The translations under genes and the position numbers were made by a program. The notes below the pieces were generated by a model. It was not told the DNA's origin. It did not search any database and saw only the letters and a list, made by a program, of their open reading frames with translations. Shown here piece by piece: positions 31,982-39,652 of a DNA stretch of 39,984 bases. This stretch comes from Hydrogenophaga sp. (GTDB lineage Bacteria > Pseudomonadota > Gammaproteobacteria > Burkholderiales > Burkholderiaceae_C): the NCBI GenBank assembly GCA_025458915.1, contig JALORL010000020.1:1-39984 (forward strand), in the 5' to 3' direction. The stretch's first letter is position 1. The number at the start of each line of letters is the position of its first letter.

Positions 31982-32927
31982 GCCTGCGGCGACGGCCTTG
32001 CGCGGCCGCAGCGGGCCAGGCAATCAGGTCGACATGGCCCACCGTGAGCGCTGCCGCCCCACCGGTCGCCATGCGCCGCGTCTGCCAGCCCTGGATGCGG
32101 CTGGCCTCCCGCGGTGATTGCTCCCGCGCCGCGTTCCCCATGCCCTCCACCATGGCCTGATACAGCGCGACGCCCCCCGGGCCTTCGGCGGTGTCCACCA
32201 CCCAGTCGCTGTGTGCTTTGGCCACCCGATAGCCGGACTGCACCAGAGCGCTTTCCAGAACCGGCACGGCCTGCGCGCCGAGTGCCATCCCAAAACCCTT
32301 GTCGCGCTGCTGGTGGGCGGCGAATGCGTGGCCCACGCGTGTGTCGTCCGGGTCGGCAGGCGACCAGAGGTGGCGTCCATCCACACTGAGCGACAAGAGC
32401 AGCATGGCCCCCGACGCACGGGTGTGCGCCACCAGCTGTTCCAGCCATGCAGCACTGACCAGGTCAATCAGGGCCGATGCCGTCACGAGGTCGGCCGCCT
32501 GCCAGGGCAGTTCGTGCAGGCGCTTGGCCAGGTCCAGCGGCTGGCGAACGATCTGCACCGGTGCATCGGGCAGCGGCCACCGCAGCGCGCTTTTCAGGTC
32601 GCGTGCATCGCCCTGCAACCGGGTGCCGGTGCGGGCGAAGCGCTCGGGCCAGGCGGTCAGCAAGGCTTCGTCGTGGTCCACCACCAACCATTCCTGTGGC
32701 CCAGCCAGGTGCGGGGCCAGCCAGCGCAGGTTGGCGCCAGTGCCACAGCCCAGATCCATCACGCGCAATGGTCGCTGCAGATGCTGGGTCAGCCACTTCA
32801 GGCGCGCTGGCAGGCGCAGGTGGCGAGCGGCCTGATGGCGGGCGCGCTCGTCGTAGGGTTCACGCAGGCTCAGCCAGTCGGCACTGAAGCTGTCGCGGGG
32901 CTCGGCGGTTTCGGGGGTGTTGTTCAT
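31977..32927 (-). CDS. SAM-dependent methyltransferase of the pterin-like gene cluster
   Basis: A 316-residue class I methyltransferase. Motif I is clear in VMDLGCGTGANLRWLAPHLA, followed by WLVVDHDEALLTAWPERFA with the ribose-binding acidic residues; DLVTASALIDLVSAAWLEQL and AMLLLSLSVDGRHLW are later core strands. The N-terminal ADWLSLREPYDERARH is a recognisable lead-in. The substrate is unknown. The ATG at 32927 overlaps the glycosyltransferase stop in ATGA, so it is the last gene of a four-gene minus-strand operon. The basic tail (QGRRRRR) is unusual. Being coupled to a glycosyltransferase and a PTPS homologue, it likely methylates their product. Confidence 0.9.
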   Translation of the reverse strand: MNNTPETAEPRDSFSADWLSLREPYDERARHQAARHLRLPARLKWLTQHLQRPLRVMDLGCGTGANLRWLAPHLAGPQEWLVVDHDEALLTAWPERFARTGTRLQGDARDLKSALRWPLPDAPVQIVRQPLDLAKRLHELPWQAADLVTASALIDLVSAAWLEQLVAHTRASGAMLLLSLSVDGRHLWSPADPDDTRVGHAFAAHQQRDKGFGMALGAQAVPVLESALVQSGYRVAKAHSDWVVDTAEGPGGVALYQAMVEGMGNAAREQSPREASRIQGWQTRRMATGGAAALTVGHVDLIAWPAAAAQGRRRRR

Positions 32928-33988
32928 GGAAGGGCGTGCAGCCACTGGGAAAGTCGGGCGGCCTGTTGCGGCCAGTCGGGCAGGCTGAGCGCGGCCTGGC
33001 GGGCGCCGCTGGCAAGCTGGTTGCGCAACGCCGTGTCGTGAAGAACCCGGTGCAGCGCCGCCCGCAAGGCGGGGGCGTTCCCGGCCGGCACCACGAGTCC
33101 GGCGCCGGGCGGCAAGGTGTCGGCCAGTGCACCGCCGTCGGTGGTGACCACGGGAAGACCGTGGGCCACTGCCTCGGTGACCACCATGCCGAAACCCTCG
33201 TGCAGGGACGGGAGAACGAACACGTCGGCATGGTCGTAGTGCGAGCGCAGGGTGTTGTCATCCACCTCGCCATGCCAGGTGACCTGACTGGCACAGGGCA
33301 TGGCCGCTGCCAGGGTTTGCATGCGATGGGCGTGGTCGGGGTCGCGCTGCAGGCTGCCCACGTTGTGCAGCTCCCAGGACTGTTCCGGCATGGGCAGGTC
33401 CGCCAGCGCTTCCAGCAGCACCGCATGGCCCTTGCGGGGCGTGACCGTGGCCACGCACAGCAGGCGCACGGGACCCGGCGCGCGGTGGGGTGGCGGCATG
33501 CCCGGACCCGGCACGCGCTCGGTACCGGGTTCCACCACCGCAATGCTCTGCTCGGGCACGCCCATGGCGACCAGGTCGCGCACCGTATGGCGGCTGGTCA
33601 CCACCACACCGCGCGCCCACTGGAGCGCTCGGGTTTCGCTGTTGCGCAGGTGCAGGCGCCCCGCACCATCCAGCCCGGTTTCGAGGTGCAGCGGGTGGTG
33701 CACCAGTGCTGCCCAACGCAAACGCCCGGCGTGGAAGCGAGCGAGTTCGGGCATCCCGCCGAAGGCCAGGCCGTCGGCCAGCACCAGGCTGTGGTCGGGC
33801 AGTGTGGCGAGCCAAGCATGGGTGCGGGCCAGCAGATCCGGATCGGGTGTCGGCCAGGGTCCGGCGAGCTGTTCGGCATGGACCGTCCAGCCCAGGGCAG
33901 CAAGTTCCCGGGCCATGCGGCGGTCATAGGCGTATCCGCCCGTGGGCTGGTGCCAGTCGCCAGGAACCAGAACGTGCAGCAGCGCCAT
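32924..33988 (-). CDS. GT4-family glycosyltransferase of the pterin-like gene cluster
   Basis: A 354-residue retaining glycosyltransferase with GT-B fold. The acceptor-side loop is HQPTGGYAYDRRMARELAAL, the donor-side signature with the Glu-x7-Glu pattern is HEGFGMVVTEAVAHGLPVV, and VRLLCVATVTPRKGHAVLLE marks the second Rossmann domain. Sugar and acceptor are unknown. The ATG at 33988 begins MALLHVLVPGDW, where homology begins. It lies 8 bp after the PTPS homologue stop and overlaps the methyltransferase start, so it is tightly coupled. Confidence 0.9.
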   Translation of the reverse strand: MALLHVLVPGDWHQPTGGYAYDRRMARELAALGWTVHAEQLAGPWPTPDPDLLARTHAWLATLPDHSLVLADGLAFGGMPELARFHAGRLRWAALVHHPLHLETGLDGAGRLHLRNSETRALQWARGVVVTSRHTVRDLVAMGVPEQSIAVVEPGTERVPGPGMPPPHRAPGPVRLLCVATVTPRKGHAVLLEALADLPMPEQSWELHNVGSLQRDPDHAHRMQTLAAAMPCASQVTWHGEVDDNTLRSHYDHADVFVLPSLHEGFGMVVTEAVAHGLPVVTTDGGALADTLPPGAGLVVPAGNAPALRAALHRVLHDTALRNQLASGARQAALSLPDWPQQAARLSQWLHALP

Positions 33989-33996
33989 GTTCAGGG

Positions 33997-34428
33997 TCAG
34001 GCCCGGGCCACCGGCAGGCTGCCTTCGAACGAGGCCCAGGCCACGTGGGATTCGTTGAGCGTGACCTTCATGTGGCAAATGCCGCCATCGCCTGCAGCAG
34101 GCAAGGCCTGCGGGCCCAGGTCGCCGGTGGCGAGCCGGGCGGCGATGCGGTCAAACAGCACGCGTGCCAGGAATTCCGTGGTGGTGTTCCGGCCTTTGAA
34201 CTCGGGCATCTCGTCCAGGTTCTGGAAGTTCAGCCGCGCCAGTTCTTCATGCAGGACCTTGGTGGCCAGACCAATGTCGATCACGATGCCGTCGGCATCG
34301 AGCTGCTGCCGGCGCATTTCGAGGTCCACCACGTAGGTGGCGCCGTGCATGCGCTGGGCGGGCCCGAACACTTCGCCCTGGAAGCTGTGGGCGATCATGA
34401 AATGGTCTCTGACATTGACGGCGTACAT
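33997..34428 (-). CDS. Atypical 6-pyruvoyl-tetrahydropterin synthase / QueD homologue
   Basis: A 143-residue T-fold protein of the PTPS/QueD family. The N-terminal motif MIAHSFQGEVFGPAQRMHGA gives zinc-ligand candidates His 14 and His 28, but the usual HGHxY reads HGATY (Ala 30), removing one zinc His, and the catalytic Cys normally just before HGH is absent. GRNTTTEFLARVLFDRI replaces the common PTxEN segment, and Glu 126 (VTLNESHVA) is kept. The protein therefore probably performs different chemistry from standard PTPS or QueD. ATG 34428 is the only sensible start. It sits between the dehydrogenase and the glycosyltransferase. Confidence 0.88.
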   Translation of the reverse strand: MYAVNVRDHFMIAHSFQGEVFGPAQRMHGATYVVDLEMRRQQLDADGIVIDIGLATKVLHEELARLNFQNLDEMPEFKGRNTTTEFLARVLFDRIAARLATGDLGPQALPAAGDGGICHMKVTLNESHVAWASFEGSLPVARA

Positions 34429-34487
34429 GGTGGATTTCCGTGTTGAAAAAAAGGAAGGACGGGGCTGCGGTGGGGCTGCGCGCGCTG

Positions 34488-35486
34488 TCAGGGCGCTGCG
34501 GGGTAATCGATGCGGTGGCACAACACATCGGCCGCGCCCGGCCCGGCCAGCCGGGCCATGACCTGGGGCAACTGGTCCCACGGTGCGCTGTGGGTGATGA
34601 GCGCGTCCAGCCGGGCATCGGTCAGCAGCGACAAAGCAAGTTCCAGGCGCTGGCGGTGGGTGAAGCGCTGTCGCATGGCCGGGGCCACCGAGCCCACCTG
34701 CGAGCTTTTGAGCTGCAGCCGGCGGGCATGGAAGTCTTCGCCCAGTGGCACCTGCACCGGCCGGTTGCCGTACCAACTCAGTTCCAGCACGGTGGCTTCG
34801 AACGCAGCCAGACGCAAGGCGGTGCCCAGCCCCGCTTCGCTGGCGCTGGTGTGCACGACCAGATCGGCGTTTCCACTGGCCTGCTGCGGCAGGGAAAACC
34901 GGGCCCCCAGCACCTGCGCCACCGCGGCGCGCGACGGCTCGATGTCGATCACCTCGACCGCACAACCCGGAATGCGCGCAGCCAGCCAGGCCACCAGCAG
35001 GCCCAGCGTGCCAGCGCCCACCACCGCGACCCGCTGGCCCATGCGGAGATCGGCGTCCCAGAGGGCATTGATGGCGGTCTCGAGGTTGGCGGCCAGGACT
35101 GCGCGGGCGGGTGGCACACCCGGCGGCAAGGGCACCACCGCGCTGGCGGGAACCTGGTACAGCGTCTGGTGCGGGAACAGACAGAACACCGTCTGCCCCA
35201 CCAGCGCGGCGGGCCCCTGCTCCACCTGGCCCACGTTCACATAACCGTATTGCACCGGGTGGGGAAACGCGCCACTCTGAAAGGGTGCACGCATGCGCTG
35301 CGCCTCGCTCACGGGCACCTGCGCCCGGTACACCAGCGTTTCGGTGCCGCGGCTCACGCCGGTGTGCAGGGTGCGCACCCGCACCTCGTCGGGCGCCAGT
35401 GGAGGCAGGTCCAAGTGGCGCCATTCGGACTGGAGCGGGCCAATGACCCAGAAGGCCTGCGCCTGCGCAGGGGCAAAGTCGGACAT
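34488..35486 (-). CDS. Medium-chain dehydrogenase without the canonical zinc Cys
   Basis: A 332-residue MDR-superfamily oxidoreductase. The Rossmann motif VAVVGAGTLG is near 153-162 with VEVIDIEPSRA binding the cofactor ribose. Where zinc alcohol dehydrogenases have GxCGTD, this reads HTGVSRGTETLVYR, so the catalytic zinc Cys is replaced; the structural four-Cys lobe is also missing. The SRGTE wording resembles bacteriochlorophyllide dehydrogenase BchC relatives. It is first in the minus-strand operon (59 bp before the PTPS homologue) and divergent from the CDP-alcohol phosphatidyltransferase, with 123 bp between. The start ATG 35486 begins MSDFAPAQAQAFWVIGP; longer versions are not protein-like. 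Confidence 0.9.
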   Translation of the reverse strand: MSDFAPAQAQAFWVIGPLQSEWRHLDLPPLAPDEVRVRTLHTGVSRGTETLVYRAQVPVSEAQRMRAPFQSGAFPHPVQYGYVNVGQVEQGPAALVGQTVFCLFPHQTLYQVPASAVVPLPPGVPPARAVLAANLETAINALWDADLRMGQRVAVVGAGTLGLLVAWLAARIPGCAVEVIDIEPSRAAVAQVLGARFSLPQQASGNADLVVHTSASEAGLGTALRLAAFEATVLELSWYGNRPVQVPLGEDFHARRLQLKSSQVGSVAPAMRQRFTHRQRLELALSLLTDARLDALITHSAPWDQLPQVMARLAGPGAADVLCHRIDYPAAP

Positions 35487-35609
35487 GGAACCTTGAGGGA
35501 AGAATTGGAGTCTGGCCAGCAGCCTGGAATGACCGTCGAACCGCGCTGGCCTGATGGAAGCGCCCACAATGGTACGGTGTCCATGACAAAACCCCTGACA
35601 GCCTGACGA

Positions 35610-36386
35610 ATGTCCCCCGGCAACCTTTTTGCACAAACGCTGCGCCGCAACACCCTGCCCTACCTGTTGGGGGCCGGCGGCGTTGTGTTGGCCGGTGCGC
35701 TCGCGCTGGTCGCATGGGGGGTGGTGGCGACGGCTTTTGTCTTCAAGGCCCTGGCGCTCTGGGCGCTCACGGCCACGTTCATCGGCTACACCCTTGGCAG
35801 TTCCCATGCCCATCCGCATACCCGCTTCGGGCCCGCGAACGGCATCACCCTGCTGCGCCTGTCCCTGGTGCTGTTGATGGCTGCGCTGGTGGGTGAAGTC
35901 TTTCCCGCTACGCCGATCCATGCCACCCCGGTGGCTGCCTGGGCACTGGTGGTGGTGGCCACGGTCACGGCATTGCTGGACGCCGTGGACGGACACCTGG
36001 CCCGCAAGACCGGTCTGGCCAGTGCCTGGGGTGCACGCTTCGACATGGAAACCGATGCTTTCTACATTCTGGTGTTGTGCCTGCTCGTGGTGCAAGCCGG
36101 CCAGGCCGGGCCATGGATCCTGGCATCCGGCCTCATGCGCTATGCCTTCGTGCTGTCGGCCCGCCTGTGGCCCTGGCTGTCGGGTCCGCTGGCGCCCAGC
36201 CGGCGGCGCCAGACGGTGTGCGTGGTGCAGGTCACGGCCCTCATCATCTGTCTGGGCCCCATCGTTCCGGTGGCGCTGGCGCAGTGGCTGGCTGCATCCA
36301 GCCTGGCCCTGCTGTGCGTATCGTTTGGTATCGACATCCGCGCGCTTGCGCGCCAACAGCCCCAGTGGAAGGAGCAATCGCCATGA
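35610..36386 (+). CDS. CDP-alcohol phosphatidyltransferase family protein
   Basis: A 258-residue membrane enzyme with about six helices. The family signature D-x2-DG-x2-AR-x8-G-x3-D-x3-D is complete: Asp 124, Asp 127, Gly 128, Ala 131, Arg 132, Gly 141, Asp 145 and Asp 149. It moves a phosphatidyl or other CDP-linked group onto an alcohol, releasing CMP. The acceptor is unknown. The stop overlaps the YceI gene start in ATGA. Divergence from the dehydrogenase suggests shared control with the pterin-like operon. Confidence 0.9.
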   Translation: MSPGNLFAQTLRRNTLPYLLGAGGVVLAGALALVAWGVVATAFVFKALALWALTATFIGYTLGSSHAHPHTRFGPANGITLLRLSLVLLMAALVGEVFPATPIHATPVAAWALVVVATVTALLDAVDGHLARKTGLASAWGARFDMETDAFYILVLCLLVVQAGQAGPWILASGLMRYAFVLSARLWPWLSGPLAPSRRRQTVCVVQVTALIICLGPIVPVALAQWLAASSLALLCVSFGIDIRALARQQPQWKEQSP

Positions 36387-37027
36387 TCCCGTCAGCCGCA
36401 TTCCGCTCAATCGCCGATCCCGGTCGTCTGTGGCGCGCTGCGCTGGGTGCCTTGCTGCTCGGCGCGGCCACGTTGGCCTCCGTGCCTGCACAGGCCCAGG
36501 CCGCCCGCTATGAAATCGATCCGGACCACCTGACGGTGGCGTTCCTGGTGGACCACATCGGGTATGCCAAGGTGCTGGGCATGTTCCGCTCGGCGCGGGG
36601 CAGCTACCGCTTCGACGAAGCCACGGCCACCCTGTCCGATGTGCGCATCGAGGTCGAAACCGCCAGTGTGTTCAGCAACCAGCGCAAGCGCGATGACCAC
36701 CTCAAGGGCCCCGACTTCCTCAACAGCAGCGAATTTCCGCGCATGGTGTTCACCGCCGGCAGCGCGCAGCGCAAGGGCGACCGCCAGTTCGAAATCAATG
36801 GCCAGCTGGAAGTACTGGGCAAATCGCTGCCGCTGACCTTGCAGGCAACATGGAACAAGAGCGCCGAGTCGCCCCTGGGTGGCGTGGGCGGGAAGCCCTA
36901 TGTGATGGGCGTGTCGGCCCGGGGCAGCTTCAAGCGCAGTGCCTATGGCATGAATTACGCGGTGGCCAATGGCTGGGTGGGCGACGAGGTGGAGCTCATC
37001 ATCGAACTGGAAGCGGTGCGCAAATGA
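36383..37027 (+). CDS. YceI family periplasmic lipid-binding-like protein
   Basis: A 214-residue protein with a signal peptide (LWRAALGALLLGAATLA to AQAQA) and a YceI lipocalin-like barrel: ARYEIDPDHLTVAFLVDHIG, DDHLKGPDFLNSSEFP and VMGVSARGSFKRSAYGM. YceI proteins bind isoprenoid or lipid chains in the periplasm. ATG 36383 follows AAGGAG. It is translationally coupled to the CDP-alcohol enzyme and followed 16 bp later by the LTA-synthase-type gene. A lipid carrier between two membrane enzymes would make sense; that is inference. Confidence 0.92.
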   Translation: MIPSAAFRSIADPGRLWRAALGALLLGAATLASVPAQAQAARYEIDPDHLTVAFLVDHIGYAKVLGMFRSARGSYRFDEATATLSDVRIEVETASVFSNQRKRDDHLKGPDFLNSSEFPRMVFTAGSAQRKGDRQFEINGQLEVLGKSLPLTLQATWNKSAESPLGGVGGKPYVMGVSARGSFKRSAYGMNYAVANGWVGDEVELIIELEAVRK

Positions 37028-37043
37028 CACCGCTTCGCAAGTT

Positions 37044-38813
37044 GTGAACCGCGTGGCATCCGTACCCGCCCAGTCTTCCCCAAGCGATCCCCCAAGCCAC
37101 CAGCCAGTGTCGCCGCTGGTCTGGGGGATGCGTTTTGCGCTGGCTTTCGGCTTGCTCAACACGCTGCTGACGTTCGAGAACCGTTGGCCCGGGTTTGGAG
37201 TGCTGTACATGCCGCGCCTGTCTTTCGAGCTGTGCCTGGGGGTGGCGGCGCTCCTGGGCTGGGTCGCATGGCGGGGGCGACCCCCGGGCACGCGCGCGCT
37301 GTCCTGGCTGGCTGTCGGGTTTGTGTGGCTGGTTCTGGTGCGCTATGCCGATGTCACCATCCCGGCGGTGCTGGGACGGCCGGTGAACATTTACTGGGAC
37401 GGTCAACATGCGGCCGAACTGATGCGCGTTGCGGCCCGCTCGCTGTCGTTGGTGCAGTTGGGGGCGGTGGTGTCTGGGTGTATCGCCGGTCTGGTCGTGC
37501 TGTGGGCTGTTGTGCGCTGGGCGTTGGGAACCCTGTCGCAGGCACTTCTGTGGTCGGCGCCACGCCCCTGGTTGCTGGGTGCCGTGGCAGCCTTGACGGT
37601 GAGTTTTGCGGCCTACGTACCCGACCAGCGCGATACCCGCTGGTTTTTTTCCCTGCCCCTGATGCCCACGCTGGTGGATCAGGGCGTGTTGCTGGCGCGG
37701 GTGGCATGGGCCCACAGCGATGCGGCAGTGCTCGGCCCCAGTCCGACGTTTGGTGGCTCCCTGGCCGGGCTGGCCGGGCCACAGGGCTCACGCGACGTGT
37801 TGCTGGTGTTTGCCGAGTCCTACGGCGCCGTGGCTTTCGACCGACCCGACATGGCGGAAGCCCTGGTCGATGCCCGTTCGCAGCTGGCCCAGACCATCGC
37901 GTTCGGCGGCCGGCAGGTGGTGTCGGCCCGCGTTGTGGCACCGACCTTCGGTGGTTCGTCGTGGCTGTCGCATGCAACGCTGCTGTCGGGCGTGAACACC
38001 GCCGACCCCAGCCACCACCAATTGCTGCTGGCCAGCGATCGGCCCACCCTCGTTGGTCATTTCGCGCAGCAGGGTTACCGCACCGTGGGCTGGATGCCGG
38101 GCATCAAGCGCCCCTGGCCCGAGGGGCGCTTCTATGGTTTTGACCGGTTTGTCGATGACGCCGGCATGGGCTACCAGGGTCCCGATTTCGGCTACTGGCG
38201 CATACCGGACCAGGCCGCCATGGCCCTGCTCCATGCGCAGGAACTGGCCGTCCAGGATGCCGAGTCCGACCGGGCTCCCCGATTGGTCGTGTTCCCCACC
38301 ACCACCACGCATGCCCCCTTCCACCCGGTGGCCCCGCTCGAGTCCGACTGGTCAGGGCTGATGGATGGCTCTGTTCCCGCCCCCGCCCAGGCGCAGGCTG
38401 CGCTGGCCCAATCGCTGGAACTGCAGAACCCGGTGCGCAACTATCTGAGCAGCATGCAGTACCAGTACGGCTGGTGGAATGCCTACCTGCGTGACCTGGC
38501 GCCCCGGCCGCTGGTGGTGGTGATCGTGGGCGACCACCAGCCACCTGGTCTGGTGGCAGGCAATGGTGCCAGCTGGGACGTGCCGGTGCACATCATTGCG
38601 GACGACCCCGCCCTGATCCGGCGCCTGCTGGCCCAGGGTTTTACCCCAGGCCTGGGCTTGCCCGCAACGCCGCTGGGCCCGATGGAGCAGCTCACCCGCC
38701 AGTTGCTGCTGGCCTTCGAGCACGATCCACGTGACGGAACGCTGCCCGACCCAAGCCTGGCCGATTCCACCGAACCGGTCGACGGCAGCGAAGCCTCAAC
38801 CCCCGATACCTGA
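37044..38813 (+). CDS. LTA synthase-type membrane sulfatase-fold enzyme
   Basis: A 589-residue protein: N-terminal membrane helices to about residue 200, then an alkaline-phosphatase-superfamily domain. Metal Glu is at about 258 (LLVFAESYG), the nucleophile candidate Thr at about 312 (SSWLSHATLLSG) and Asp 497/His 498 in IVGDHQPPG. The layout matches LtaS, OpgB and related phosphoglycerol or phosphoethanolamine transferases acting outside the inner membrane. The start is uncertain: GTG 37044 (used), GTG 37053 or ATG 37128 just before the first helix. It is the third gene of the plus-strand set and its end overlaps the convergent FkbM gene by 18 bp. Confidence 0.82.
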   Translation: MNRVASVPAQSSPSDPPSHQPVSPLVWGMRFALAFGLLNTLLTFENRWPGFGVLYMPRLSFELCLGVAALLGWVAWRGRPPGTRALSWLAVGFVWLVLVRYADVTIPAVLGRPVNIYWDGQHAAELMRVAARSLSLVQLGAVVSGCIAGLVVLWAVVRWALGTLSQALLWSAPRPWLLGAVAALTVSFAAYVPDQRDTRWFFSLPLMPTLVDQGVLLARVAWAHSDAAVLGPSPTFGGSLAGLAGPQGSRDVLLVFAESYGAVAFDRPDMAEALVDARSQLAQTIAFGGRQVVSARVVAPTFGGSSWLSHATLLSGVNTADPSHHQLLLASDRPTLVGHFAQQGYRTVGWMPGIKRPWPEGRFYGFDRFVDDAGMGYQGPDFGYWRIPDQAAMALLHAQELAVQDAESDRAPRLVVFPTTTTHAPFHPVAPLESDWSGLMDGSVPAPAQAQAALAQSLELQNPVRNYLSSMQYQYGWWNAYLRDLAPRPLVVVIVGDHQPPGLVAGNGASWDVPVHIIADDPALIRRLLAQGFTPGLGLPATPLGPMEQLTRQLLLAFEHDPRDGTLPDPSLADSTEPVDGSEASTPDT

Positions 38814-39641
38814 GCCCACGGTCCGCCCGCCTGCGTGGGACCCGGGCAGCCAGGCGTGCACGTCGCCGGACGGCGCATCGGGCGGCAGTTGCATGAGCCA
38901 TTCCCGCATGGCGTCGGCCGTCATGCCTTGCGGTGTCAGCAAGGTCAGTTGCTCTCCGAGGGACACCGCATAGCGGTACCGCGCTGGCCCGGCAAGGGTC
39001 TCCAGCCGGTCGATGCAACCCAGCGCCAGGTCGCGCACTGTCGGCAGGAACTCGAAGGACAGCGCGGGCAGCGGCTGGCTCAGCCCCATCAGAACCTCCA
39101 GCTCGAAGCCTTCCACGTCGATCTTGGCAAAGTCGGGCAGGCCATGGGTGGCGATCAGCGCATCCAGCGTGGTCACCGGAACCACCGGCCCTTCTTCCCA
39201 GCGCACCTTGCTGAACGATGCGCTGGCACCGGCCCGCTTCACAAAGTCACGCGAGAGCGTGGCCACGGTGGGCGTCGCGGGGCTGGCCATCAGGCGCGCC
39301 TCGCCGGGCGCCCGGCCGACGGCCTCGGCCCGCAGCGCCACATTGCCATCTGCACCGTGCTGTTGCTGCAGCCAGACCATGAGGTCGGGCTGCGGCTCCA
39401 GCGCCACCACGCGCGCACCCAGTCGGCGAAAAGTCTGCACCCGGTTGCCGGTGTGCGCACCAATGTCGAACGCCAGTCCACCCGCTGGCACAAACCGCGC
39501 GTAGAAGCGCCGCAGCTGGAGGGCCCGCCAGGGAATGCCGTGGTAGACCACCAGCGATCGCAGGAACCCCCAGCGGCGGTTGACCAAGGCACGCCAGACG
39601 GTGGACGTTGTCATGGCAGCTGGAACGGTGGACGTTGTCAT
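38796..39641 (-). CDS. FkbM family methyltransferase
   Basis: A 281-residue SAM methyltransferase. Motif I is GLAFDIGAHTGNRVQTFRRL, motif II VVALEPQPDLMVWLQQ, and the FkbM hallmark DFAKIDVEGFELEVLMGL is present, followed by SFEFLP. FkbM enzymes O-methylate sugars, polyketides or lipids. The start region is duplicated: ATGs at 39641 and 39614 lie in identical 27-bp units, giving MTTSTVPAAMTTSTV; the first is used because GGGAG from the end of guaA lies upstream. It is 11 bp after guaA, probably in the same transcript. Confidence 0.87.
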   Translation of the reverse strand: MTTSTVPAAMTTSTVWRALVNRRWGFLRSLVVYHGIPWRALQLRRFYARFVPAGGLAFDIGAHTGNRVQTFRRLGARVVALEPQPDLMVWLQQQHGADGNVALRAEAVGRAPGEARLMASPATPTVATLSRDFVKRAGASASFSKVRWEEGPVVPVTTLDALIATHGLPDFAKIDVEGFELEVLMGLSQPLPALSFEFLPTVRDLALGCIDRLETLAGPARYRYAVSLGEQLTLLTPQGMTADAMREWLMQLPPDAPSGDVHAWLPGSHAGGRTVGSGIGG

Positions 39642-39651
39642 GGCAGCTGGA
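39598..39651. repeat. Exact 27-bp tandem duplication over the FkbM start
   Basis: Two identical adjacent units, 39598-39624 and 39625-39651, each starting ACGGTGGACGTTGTCATGGC on the plus strand and each containing one ATG on the minus strand with the same sequence before it. In frame: adds nine codons. Confidence 0.9.
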
Positions 39652-39652
39652 T

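Noticed and set aside
35514-35551. GGCCAGC / GCTGGCC inverted repeat between the dehydrogenase and CDP-alcohol transferase genes
   Set aside because: Seven-bp GC-rich arms with a 24-bp spacer are expected by chance in DNA of this composition; kept only as a note.
35487-36491. N-terminal extension of the medium-chain dehydrogenase frame beyond 35486
   Set aside because: It runs antisense through the CDP-alcohol transferase gene and has no family similarity; the ATG at 35486 fits the family start.
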